A program made the translations under genes and the position numbers. A stretch of 64,000 bases of DNA from Pseudomonas sp. M47T1 (GTDB taxonomy: Bacteria > Pseudomonadota > Gammaproteobacteria > Pseudomonadales > Pseudomonadaceae), in NCBI RefSeq assembly GCF_000263855.1, contig NZ_AJWX01000007.1, positions 124,001 through 188,000 on the forward strand, given 5' to 3'. Within the stretch, counting starts at the first letter, position 1, and every line of letters begins with the position of its first letter. Below, one piece after another: positions 57,514 to 64,000 of this stretch. The notes beneath the pieces were generated by a model, which saw only the letters and a list, made by a program, of their open reading frames with translations, did not search any database and was not told where the DNA came from.

Positions 57514-58051
57514 GGGGTATCCAGGGTCTTGAGCCATAAGTGAAAGGGCAACGCATTACCCTTCCCGAGTTTAACCAGGCGCCGTTCCAGGCAGCGCCCG
57601 TGTGACACCACCGTGGTGTCGACCGCCAGGACACGTTTGCGGCCCCCAAAGGAGCCTTTGATCGTCCCGGCAGAAAAAAATTCTGCAAATCGACGGGGCT
57701 GAAAACGACCCTTCGTCGCTTAATACTGAAAAGCATTTAGCCATCAATGGTTGATGGCCCATTCCCATTAACCGTGCTGCAACGCTGATCATAGCCGGGT
57801 TTGGCGCAAAAACCGCGTTGAAGCATCCGTTTACTTATCGTTCAGACACCATAATCGTTACGTCCTTATGACAAAACGGTCGTTCACAGGAAAGAACGCA
57901 TTGTTTAGAAATCACTACAGGCCCCACCGCAACGGTGCGGCACCATTGCTCGCCACGCCGGCAGCGAGCGTCAAAAACCGGCAGAACGACTCTGCCCGGC
58001 CTCAGACGAGGCCGACGGGACATAACAGTCAACAAACGAGGGCAATACCCT
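57514..58051. other. 538-bp rlmL-rmf divergent spacer with two perfect palindromes
   Basis: Contains GACACCACCGTGGTGTC (57604-57620) and GCCATCAA-TGG-TTGATGGC (57740-57758), both perfectly self-complementary. The right part (about 57830-58050) is the presumed promoter and long leader of rmf. Open frames here lack ribosome sites and recognisable content. Confidence 0.5.
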
Positions 58052-58267
58052 ATGAGAAGACTTAAGCGTGATCCGTTGGAACGAGCATTTTTACGCGGAT
58101 ACCAATACGGCATCCATGGCAAATCCCGTGAGCTTTGCCCTTTTACTCTACCGTCAGTTCGGCAGGCATGGATCAATGGCTGGCGCGAAGGACGCGGCGA
58201 CAACTGGGACGGTATGACCGGCACTGCGGGCATCCACAGACTCAACGAACTTCACGCGGTCGGCTAA
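58052..58267 (+). CDS. rmf: ribosome modulation factor Rmf
   Basis: 71 residues, small and basic. The sequence RRLKRDPLERAFLRGYQYGIHGKSRELCPF...VRQAWINGWREGRGD is the RMF signature. RMF drives 70S ribosomes into inactive 100S dimers in stationary phase and starvation, normally induced by ppGpp. GAGGG sits nine bases before the ATG. Divergent from rlmL, with a 538-bp leader region; a terminator follows. Confidence 0.96.
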   Translation: MRRLKRDPLERAFLRGYQYGIHGKSRELCPFTLPSVRQAWINGWREGRGDNWDGMTGTAGIHRLNELHAVG

Positions 58268-58345
58268 CGAGGACGATTTTCCCCTTACATCCACATTCTT
58301 GCTGATTAACCATGCGCGCCCCAACGGGCGGCGGGCGAGAGCCCA

Positions 58346-58373
58346 GGGGCCCCATAGAGGGCCCCTTTTTTAT
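58346..58373. terminator. intrinsic terminator after rmf
   Basis: GGGGCCC and GGGCCCC pair around a CATAGA loop, with a T-run after it on the plus strand. It lies between convergent rmf and pyrD. Confidence 0.85.
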
Positions 58374-58380
58374 ACCCCGG

Positions 58381-59406
58381 TTATTGGCGCGGCAGCGCGG
58401 CGATGGCGTCCACGGCTTCGCGAATCAGCGCCGGGCCCTTGTAGATGAAACCTGAGTACAACTGCACCAGGCTGGCACCGGCGGCAATCTTCTCGGCTGC
58501 GTGCTTGCCCTCGGTAATGCCGCCAGCGGCAATGATCGGCATGCGCCCGGCCAACTCGCCGGCCAGTACCTTGACGATGTGGGTGCTCTTCTCGCGCACC
58601 GGCGCACCGGACAGGCCACCGGCCTCGTCACCATGGGCCAGGCCTTCAACGCCTTCGCGGCTCAGGGTGGTGTTGGTGGCAATCACCGCGTCCATGCCGG
58701 CACCCAGCAACGCCTGAGCGACTTGCACGGTTTCTTCGTCGCTCATGTCCGGGGCAATTTTGATCGCCACTGGCACGCGCTTGCCGTACTGGGCGGCCAG
58801 CAATTCGCGGCGCTCGGCCAAGGCTTCCAGCAGTTGCTTGAGCGACTCGCCGAACTGCAGGCTGCGCAGGCCCGGGGTGTTGGGCGAGCTGACGTTGACG
58901 GTGATGTAGCTGGCGTGCGGGTATACCTTGTCCAGGCATATCAGGTAGTCATCCACCGCGCGCTCGACCGGAGTGTCGACGTTCTTGCCGATATTGATGC
59001 CTAGCACGCCCTTGTACTGCGAGGCGCGCACACGATTGAGCAGGTTGTCGACGCCCAGGTTGTTGAAGCCCATGCGATTGATGATGGCCGTGGCTTCGGG
59101 CAGGCGGAAGATACGCGGCTTGGGGTTGCCAGGCTGTGGGCGTGGGGTGACGGTGCCGATTTCGACGAAACCGAAGCCCAACTGGGCGAAACCGTCGATG
59201 GCAGCGCCGTTCTTGTCCAGGCCTGCGGCCAGCCCTACCGGGTTGTCGAACGACAGGCCCATCACCGTCACCGGCACGCGCGCCGGTTGCTTGGTCAGCA
59301 TGCCGTTGAGCCCCAGGCGGCCACCTGCGCCGATCAGGTCCAGGGACAGGTCGTGAGAGGTTTCCGGAGAGAGTTTGAACAACAGCTGGCGGGCCAGGTT
59401 ATACAT
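58381..59406 (-). CDS. pyrD: dihydroorotate dehydrogenase (quinone), class 2
   Basis: 341 residues. The N-terminal helices [21 protein letters not shown] bind the membrane and quinone, a class 2 feature. The FMN-dependent barrel has [35 protein letters not shown], the catalytic Ser region in [11 protein letters not shown], and [14 protein letters not shown] near the FMN phosphate. It oxidises dihydroorotate to orotate in pyrimidine synthesis, feeding electrons to ubiquinone. Confidence 0.95.
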   Translation of the reverse strand: MYNLARQLLFKLSPETSHDLSLDLIGAGGRLGLNGMLTKQPARVPVTVMGLSFDNPVGLAAGLDKNGAAIDGFAQLGFGFVEIGTVTPRPQPGNPKPRIFRLPEATAIINRMGFNNLGVDNLLNRVRASQYKGVLGINIGKNVDTPVERAVDDYLICLDKVYPHASYITVNVSSPNTPGLRSLQFGESLKQLLEALAERRELLAAQYGKRVPVAIKIAPDMSDEETVQVAQALLGAGMDAVIATNTTLSREGVEGLAHGDEAGGLSGAPVREKSTHIVKVLAGELAGRMPIIAAGGITEGKHAAEKIAAGASLVQLYSGFIYKGPALIREAVDAIAALPRQ

Positions 59407-59542
59407 GGGCGGGCATGACTCGTTGGGGGATCGTTGAGGGGCGCGATTATAGGCCTTTTGGGGGGCTGCAAGCTACCCGCGGCGAAGATCGCGCCGATCC
59501 GCAGCCGAGCACGCTGGGGATGCTGCCCGACAATCCGCGAAG

Positions 59543-59575
59543 CAAAAAAAACCCGGCCTAGGCCGGGTTTTTTTC
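59543..59575 (-). terminator. strong terminator after oprF
   Basis: AAAAACCCGGCC-TA-GGCCGGGTTTTT is a perfect GC-rich stem with A- and T-runs directly after the oprF stop on the minus strand. Confidence 0.92.
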
Positions 59576-59588
59576 AAGCGCTATCCAA

Positions 59589-60572
59589 TTACTTGGATTG
59601 AGCTTCTACTTCAGCTTCTACGCGACGGTTAACGGCGCGGCCAGCTTCAGTTTTGTTGTCAGCCACTGGACGGGTTTTACCGTAACCGATGGAGTCAACA
59701 CGGTTGCCCTGAATGCCGTACTGGTTAACCAGGACGTTTTTCACGGCAGTAGCGCGGCGCTCGGACAGCTTCTGGTTGTAGGCGTCTGGACCGACGTTGT
59801 CGGTGTGGCCTTCAACACGAGTAGTGGTCTGAGGGTACTGCTTCATGAAGTCAGCCAGGTTCTTGATGTCAGCATAGCTGTTTGGCTTGACGACCGACTT
59901 GTTGAAGTCGAACTTCACGTCCAGCTGAACGCGAACGGTTTCAGCTGCTGGCTCTGGAGCTTCAGCCACTGGAGCTGGAGCTGGCTCTGGAGCAGGAGCT
60001 GCAGCCGGGGCCTTGCCACCGCTGCCGCCGAAGTTCACACCCAGACCGATAGTAGGAGCGTAGTCCCACTTGCCGTTGTCCAGTTTGTAGTCAGCTTCAA
60101 CACCGGCACGAGCGTACAGGTTGTCGGTGATGTACCACTTGGCGCCAGCGCCAACGGTTGCGAAGGTGGAGCTGTCGCGACCGCTGTGGCCGTCGGCCTC
60201 AACGTTGCTCAGGCTCTGGTGAGCGAAGCCGCCGGAGACGTATGGACGAATGGCATCGCCAACGGTACCGAAGTGGTACATACCGGTCAGGGAAGCGGTG
60301 TCGCCGTGGATTTTCTGGCTGCCAGTACCATCGTTCGAACGAGTGTAGTTGGTCTTGCCATAGCCCAGGATCACTTCGACGTCGTCGGTCAGGAAGTAGC
60401 CCAGGGAACCACCGGCGGTGCGGCCGTCTTCGACGTGCTTGACGCTGTCGTTGTAGGTCTTGCCGTAGAAGGCTTCACCTTCGACCGCGCCTTGGCCTTG
60501 TGCCAAAGCGCCGAACGAAGTTGCGGCTACAAGAGAACCAATGGCAATGCCTAAGGTGTTTTTCAGTTTCAT
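59589..60572 (-). CDS. oprF: major outer-membrane porin OprF
   Basis: 327 residues. A signal peptide ending FGALA precedes an N-terminal eight-stranded beta-barrel (about 25-180: GSLGYFLTDDVEVILGYG, YVSGGFAHQS). A Pro/Ala-rich hinge (APEPAPAPVAEAPEPA) connects to the C-terminal OmpA-like peptidoglycan-binding domain with VEGHTDNVGPDAYNQKLSERRATAVKN. It links outer membrane to cell wall and forms a slow porin. P. aeruginosa OprF has Cys pairs in its hinge; this protein has none. It lies downstream of sigX, and its promoter is known to depend partly on SigX in other pseudomonads. Confidence 0.97.
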   Translation of the reverse strand: MKLKNTLGIAIGSLVAATSFGALAQGQGAVEGEAFYGKTYNDSVKHVEDGRTAGGSLGYFLTDDVEVILGYGKTNYTRSNDGTGSQKIHGDTASLTGMYHFGTVGDAIRPYVSGGFAHQSLSNVEADGHSGRDSSTFATVGAGAKWYITDNLYARAGVEADYKLDNGKWDYAPTIGLGVNFGGSGGKAPAAAPAPEPAPAPVAEAPEPAAETVRVQLDVKFDFNKSVVKPNSYADIKNLADFMKQYPQTTTRVEGHTDNVGPDAYNQKLSERRATAVKNVLVNQYGIQGNRVDSIGYGKTRPVADNKTEAGRAVNRRVEAEVEAQSK

Positions 60573-60608
60573 CCGTTAAATCCCCATCTGGTGATTGTTA
60601 AGCAGTAC

Positions 60609-60623
60609 CCCGTTACACGGGGA
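60609..60623. repeat. stem-loop in the sigX-oprF spacer
   Basis: CCCCGT-TAC-ACGGGG forms a perfect 6-bp stem in the 107-bp spacer between sigX and oprF, within the expected oprF leader. It has no T-run, so it may be a leader structure rather than a terminator. Confidence 0.5.
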
Positions 60624-60679
60624 CAACTCGGCGGCAAGTCTAGCAGAACTTGCCCCACGTTAGAGATATTTGCTCCGAA

Positions 60680-61270
60680 CTAAGTTTCGGCGATTCCTGC
60701 AAATTTCTCTCGTAGCTTGTCGAGCGCGCGTTTGTATCGCATTTTCGTCGCGCTCAGACCCATGTGCATGATGTCCGCAATCTCTTGAAACTCAAGCTCT
60801 GCGACGAATCGAAGCACAAGTATTTCTCGGTCGATCGGGTTGACATGTATCAGCCAACGATCCAATCCACCACGCTCCTCCGGCTTTGGCGCCTTCTCTT
60901 CAGATGCCTCCTCGAGTGGGTCGAGGCTCAACGCATCCATGAGGCGGCGCTTGCGCCGTTCTTTACGGTACTGGGTGATACATTCGTTGTAGGTGATGCT
61001 GTAGAGCCAGGTCTTGAACTTCGATTTTCCCTCGAAGTTTTTCAGACCATACAACACCTTCAACATCACCTCCTGACAGACATCGTCAGCATCACGATCG
61101 TTCCCTAAATAACGTGCACACACGTTAAAGAGGGTGCGCTGGTAGCGCCGCATCAGCTCTTCGTAAGCGCGCGTGACGTGGAAAAGCTCCACATGCGAAC
61201 GCGCCACCAGCTCCTCATCAGTGAGCGTGCGGGGGTCGTAACGCAAGGGCAACGAATGAACTTTATTCAA
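60680..61270 (-). CDS. sigX: ECF sigma factor SigX
   Basis: 196 residues. Region 2 (ELMRRYQRTLFNVCARYLGNDRDADDVCQEVMLKVLYGL, then FKTWLYSITYNECITQYRK) and region 4 with its helix-turn-helix (DREILVLRFVAELEFQEIADIMHMGLSATKMRYKRALDKLR) are both complete. SigX controls oprF, fatty acid synthesis and envelope homeostasis in P. aeruginosa and P. fluorescens. No anti-sigma factor is adjacent; CmpX and CrfX upstream are thought to affect its activity. The ribosome site before ATG 61270 is weak. Confidence 0.95.
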   Translation of the reverse strand: MNKVHSLPLRYDPRTLTDEELVARSHVELFHVTRAYEELMRRYQRTLFNVCARYLGNDRDADDVCQEVMLKVLYGLKNFEGKSKFKTWLYSITYNECITQYRKERRKRRLMDALSLDPLEEASEEKAPKPEERGGLDRWLIHVNPIDREILVLRFVAELEFQEIADIMHMGLSATKMRYKRALDKLREKFAGIAET

Positions 61271-61297
61271 AACAAGTCGGGCCGACAGTCAGGTCAA

Positions 61298-61327
61298 TAT
61301 CCACCACGGCCCGAACCCGGGCCGTTT
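61298..61327. repeat. GC-rich stem-loop between cmpX and sigX
   Basis: ACGGCCCG and CGGGCCGT pair around a four-base loop in the 89-bp spacer, with TTTT on the plus-strand side. On the transcribed minus strand it lacks a T-run, so it is more likely an mRNA processing or attenuation structure than a full terminator. Confidence 0.5.
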
Positions 61328-61359
61328 TACGGCGGCATACAGTAGCAGAATTCGCCGGC

Positions 61360-62184
61360 TCAGCGGCTACTAACCCGCTGCTCCAAGAGGATCCGATTGG
61401 ACAGGGACACCAACTCCCCCTCATCGGTCAGCAGCGTCGTCTTGACCGTGCCGATCTCCTCGATCTGGCCTTCAACCTCTCCAACTCGCACGTGTTGCCC
61501 CACCTGGTACAACTCCCGAACATAAATTCCCGCCAGGATCTGCCCGGCGATTTCCCGACTGCCCAGGCCCATGGCCAGTGCAACAGCCAGACCAACGGTA
61601 ATCAAAACAATGACAATGACGTGGTTCAGCAGGTCGGTCTTGACCTCAAGCTGGCTGATGGCCACCGAAATACTGATGACAATCACCAACCACTGCGCCA
61701 CGCGCCCAAGGCCGGCCGAATAGTCCAGGCCCACCCCTTCGGCGGCGCCTCGCACCAGGCCGTTGACCACTTGCGCCAGCAGCACGCCAACCAGCAACAC
61801 CAGCGCGGCACCAAAAACCTTTGGCAAATAAAGCGCCAGCATGTCGAGCGTAGCTGAAACTCGCTGCAAGCCAAGGGATTCGGCCGCCGACACCAGGAAA
61901 ATCAACAATACGAACCAATAGACGATCTTGCCCACCAGGGTGGAAATCGGCACCTGGATGCCACCACGACTCATCAGCTTGGTCAGCCCGGTACCCGCCA
62001 TCAGGCGGTCCAGGCCTACCTTGGCCAGCAGCTTGGACAACAGCGTGTCGAGCAGCTTGGCAACCACGAAGCCCAGCAGCAGCACCACCAACGCACCAAA
62101 CAGGTTGGGGATGAAGTTCGCGACTTTGGTCCACAGTGCGGTCATGGCCGTCACCAGGCTCTGGGTCCAGAGATCAAGTTGCAT
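61360..62184 (-). CDS. cmpX: small-conductance mechanosensitive channel family protein CmpX
   Basis: 274 residues. About four to five membrane helices (ALVVLLLGFVVAKLLDTLLSKLL, IVYWFVLLIFLVSAAESL, LVLLVGVLLAQVVNGL, LVIVISISVAI, VLITVGLAVALAMGLGSR) are followed by an MscS-like beta domain (YVRELYQVGQHVRVGEVEGQIEEIGTVKTTLLTDEGELVSLSNRILL). It lies between crfX and sigX in the conserved order. Loss of CmpX raises SigX activity in P. aeruginosa. The ATG at 62184 gives MQLDLWTQ; a TTG six bases upstream overlaps the crfX stop and is less likely. Confidence 0.92.
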   Translation of the reverse strand: MQLDLWTQSLVTAMTALWTKVANFIPNLFGALVVLLLGFVVAKLLDTLLSKLLAKVGLDRLMAGTGLTKLMSRGGIQVPISTLVGKIVYWFVLLIFLVSAAESLGLQRVSATLDMLALYLPKVFGAALVLLVGVLLAQVVNGLVRGAAEGVGLDYSAGLGRVAQWLVIVISISVAISQLEVKTDLLNHVIVIVLITVGLAVALAMGLGSREIAGQILAGIYVRELYQVGQHVRVGEVEGQIEEIGTVKTTLLTDEGELVSLSNRILLEQRVSSR

Positions 62185-62186
62185 AG

Positions 62187-62435
62187 TCAATCAGCCTTAT
62201 CAGCAGTACGAGCAGTAGGTTTGCGTCGCGAAACTGGCGCCACATGGCCCGATCCATTGTCCACGGCGATCATGAAGGCCTGTAACCAACGGCCCATCAG
62301 GCTGAACAGATCGCCCGCGCCGACCTGGCGATTGGCGGTCTTGAGTACACGGCCCAGACACGCATCGTCATCCCGCCCAGGGGAGGAAGACGCCTTGAGC
62401 ATGTCACGCAATGATTCTTCGAACGGATCGTGCAT
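62187..62435 (-). CDS. crfX: small protein CrfX
   Basis: 82 residues, soluble and polar. It begins MHDPFEESLRDMLKASSS and has LGRVLKTANRQVGAGDLFSLMGRWLQAFM with a basic tail. Size and position between cmaX and cmpX match CrfX (cmpX-related factor) of other pseudomonads. The biochemical role is unknown. The ATG at 62435 follows GAGGTG; the GTG two codons earlier is not preferred. Two bases separate its end from the cmpX start. Confidence 0.88.
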   Translation of the reverse strand: MHDPFEESLRDMLKASSSPGRDDDACLGRVLKTANRQVGAGDLFSLMGRWLQAFMIAVDNGSGHVAPVSRRKPTARTADKAD

Positions 62436-62532
62436 ACGCACCTCACGAATTATCAGTCAAAGACGAGAGCTGTCGGAGGCGGGTCACATCTGTGCGATGC
62501 GTAGATGCAACCACATGTGTCCTGAACGGCAC

Positions 62533-63528
62533 CTAAACCCAACGCAATCGACGAAACAACCACCATTGCCCCAGACCCAGCACCACCATCATCGCGCACG
62601 CCACCAGGAAACCGTAGGGGCTCGTATTGAGCGGGATGCCACCGACGTTGATGCCCAGCAGGCCGGTGAGAAAACTCATCGGCAGGAAGATACAGGTGAT
62701 GATGCCGAAGCGGTACATGGTGCGGTTCATGCGCTCGCTCAAGCGCCGATCCTCGGCCTCCAGCACCAGGCCCACGCGCTCGCGGGTGAGCTCAAGCTCC
62801 TCCAGGTAGCGGGTCAGGCTGTTGTTCAGCTCGTTCCAGTAATCGGCGTCGTCGTCGACAAACCACGGCAGTTTGTTGCGTGACAACTGCCCGAAGATCT
62901 CCCGCTGCGGGGCGAGAAAACGGCGCAGCCCCGCAGCGCGTCGGCGAATCTGCAGAATGTTGCCATGCTCGGGGGTGTACTGTTCGTCGGCGTCGATCTT
63001 GTCTTCTTCGTCGTCGACCACTTCGCCCAGCTCGCTCACCAACGTCTGCACCTTGTCGGTGAGGTACTGGGCAAGGTAGAGGATCAGCTCGGACGCCGTG
63101 CGCGGGCCACGGCCCTGCTGCAACAGCACCATCAGTTCATCGGTGGCGCGCAGGGGCCGCAGGCGCAAGGAAATGACCCGACGGGCTTCGGCGAAGATGC
63201 GCACCGAGACCATGTCTTCGGGTTCGGCGCCAGGGTTGAGGTTCACGCCACGCAGGAACAGCAGCAACTGGTCGTCCGGCAATGGCAACAGCCGTGGCCG
63301 GGTGTTCTCCTCCAGCAGCAGGTCGCAGCTGAACTCGTTCAGGCCGCTGTCTTCGCGCAGCCACGCCTGGGTCTGCGGATGGCCGCGGTCCCAGTGCAAC
63401 CACAGGCTTTCCTGCTCTTGCAGCTGCAACTCGTCCAACTGCGCCCGCGCGATCTGGCGAGCGCCACCCTTGCCATCGAGCACCAGGGCCTGTACCAGCC
63501 CCCACTGCGCGTTTTCTTCCTCGAACAT
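62533..63528 (-). CDS. cmaX: CorA/ZntB-family cation transporter CmaX
   Basis: 331 residues. A large acidic cytoplasmic domain with a long helix rich in Glu/Arg (about 190-285) is followed by two membrane helices (IITCIFLPMSFLTGLLGIN and FLVACAMMVVLGLGQWWLF). The loop motif is GINVGGIP, so the CorA GMN is replaced by GIN, as in ZntB-type Zn2+ transporters. It sits in the sigX block as PA1773 does in P. aeruginosa. The function is probably Mg2+ or Zn2+ movement. Confidence 0.9.
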   Translation of the reverse strand: MFEEENAQWGLVQALVLDGKGGARQIARAQLDELQLQEQESLWLHWDRGHPQTQAWLREDSGLNEFSCDLLLEENTRPRLLPLPDDQLLLFLRGVNLNPGAEPEDMVSVRIFAEARRVISLRLRPLRATDELMVLLQQGRGPRTASELILYLAQYLTDKVQTLVSELGEVVDDEEDKIDADEQYTPEHGNILQIRRRAAGLRRFLAPQREIFGQLSRNKLPWFVDDDADYWNELNNSLTRYLEELELTRERVGLVLEAEDRRLSERMNRTMYRFGIITCIFLPMSFLTGLLGINVGGIPLNTSPYGFLVACAMMVVLGLGQWWLFRRLRWV

Positions 63529-63557
63529 CCAAACCCCATTGACCGATTACAGACAGC

Positions 63558-64000
63558 TTACTCTGGCATTTTCAATGCGCTGGGCGACACGATAACGCCA
63601 TTGTTGTCGGCGTAGATGAATTCTCCCGGCTTAAATGTAACTCCGGCAAAACTGACAGGCACGTTCACGTCGCCAAGGCCCCGCTTCTCGGTGCGCAGCG
63701 GGTGGCTGGCCAGGGCCTGGACGCCCAGGTCGGTCTGGGCGATGACGTCCACGTCACGGATGCAACCATAGATGACAATGCCTTCCCAGCCGCTCTTGGC
63801 CGCCTTTTCCGCCAGCATGTCGCCCAGCAGCGCGCAGCGCAGGGAGCCACCGCCGTCTACCACCAGGACCTTGCCCTTGCCGTCCAGCTCGACTTGCGCC
63901 TTGACCTTTGAGTTGTCTTCGAAGCACTTGATGGTGACAATTTCGCCACCAAAGGAGTCGCGCCCGCCAAAGTTGCTGAACATGGGTTCGAGCACCTTGA
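63558..64000 (-). CDS. rraA: ribonuclease E activity regulator RraA (5' end outside window)
   Basis: Partial: the reading frame runs off the window at 64000 upstream of [17 protein letters not shown], where about 17-20 residues are missing. Visible motifs are [46 protein letters not shown], and [19 protein letters not shown]. RraA binds and inhibits RNase E. Related DMKMT-like proteins act as HMG/oxaloacetate aldolases; the lineage and position beside cmaX (as PA1772) favour RraA. Confidence 0.92.
   Translation of the reverse strand, partial: KVLEPMFSNFGGRDSFGGEIVTIKCFEDNSKVKAQVELDGKGKVLVVDGGGSLRCALLGDMLAEKAAKSGWEGIVIYGCIRDVDVIAQTDLGVQALASHPLRTEKRGLGDVNVPVSFAGVTFKPGEFIYADNNGVIVSPSALKMPE

Noticed and set aside
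57868..58065. Small open frame upstream of rmf
   Set aside because: It lacks a ribosome site and recognisable content and overlaps the rmf start; it is more likely leader sequence.

Overview
The window is about 64 kb of GC-rich chromosome from a Pseudomonas of the fluorescens/putida lineage. Diagnostic evidence is the conserved block oprF-sigX-cmpX-crfX-cmaX-rraA at the right end, the uup-slt-MOSC-cheV block at the left end, a Psl-type exopolysaccharide locus, and an OprF without cysteines. I see no insertion sequence, prophage, CRISPR array or rRNA. Gene density and codon use are even, so this is mostly core or lineage-core chromosome.

Layout. 0-10 kb: a membrane-anchored hypothetical, a universal stress protein, the ABC-F ATPase Uup, lytic transglycosylase Slt, a MOSC protein, CheV (with a probable sigma-28 promoter), a divergent HPt-like protein that lacks the phospho-accepting His, and a NarL/LuxR-type two-component pair. 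10-27 kb: YegS, then a tightly packed exopolysaccharide operon matching Psl: pslA, B, D, E, F, G, H, I, J, a soluble hexapeptide O-acetyltransferase, and pslK. A GT2 glycosyltransferase, a candidate relocated PslC, faces the operon. 27-30 kb: molybdenum cofactor genes moeA-moaB with mobA divergent, a small YgdI/YgdR lipoprotein, and tRNA-Pro(CGG). 30-39 kb: small metabolic and transport genes (FMN reductase, PgeF-like, PhzF-like, CorA/ZntB, Pit, an RluA-family pseudouridine synthase), a small gene with a consensus LexA box, an M15 peptidase, a glutaredoxin-like protein and an ammonium transporter. 39-55 kb: a DUF883/YqjE/YqjK-like trio, an EAL phosphodiesterase, dGTPase, a BvgA/BvgS-like phosphorelay, a large HD-GYP sensor, YggL, DacB and a CHASE-PAS-GGDEF cyclase. 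55-64 kb: RlmKL, Rmf, PyrD, then the OprF/SigX envelope-stress block, ending inside rraA.

How the parts connect. The Psl operon holds a full Wzx/Wzy pathway: initiating transferase, GDP-mannose supply, assembly glycosyltransferases, flippase, polymerase, co-polymerase, export lipoprotein and a periplasmic glycosidase. Three c-di-GMP enzymes (EAL, HD-GYP, GGDEF), two phosphorelays and RsmA-type motifs in the pslA leader are the sort of regulators that control such a polymer, but their link to this operon is inference. The most notable observations are the degenerate tyrosine-kinase-like domain fused to PslE, the His-less HPt protein beside cheV, stacked hairpins in an otherwise empty 570-bp gap, an SOS-box-controlled gene of unknown function, and a dispersed intergenic repeat family.
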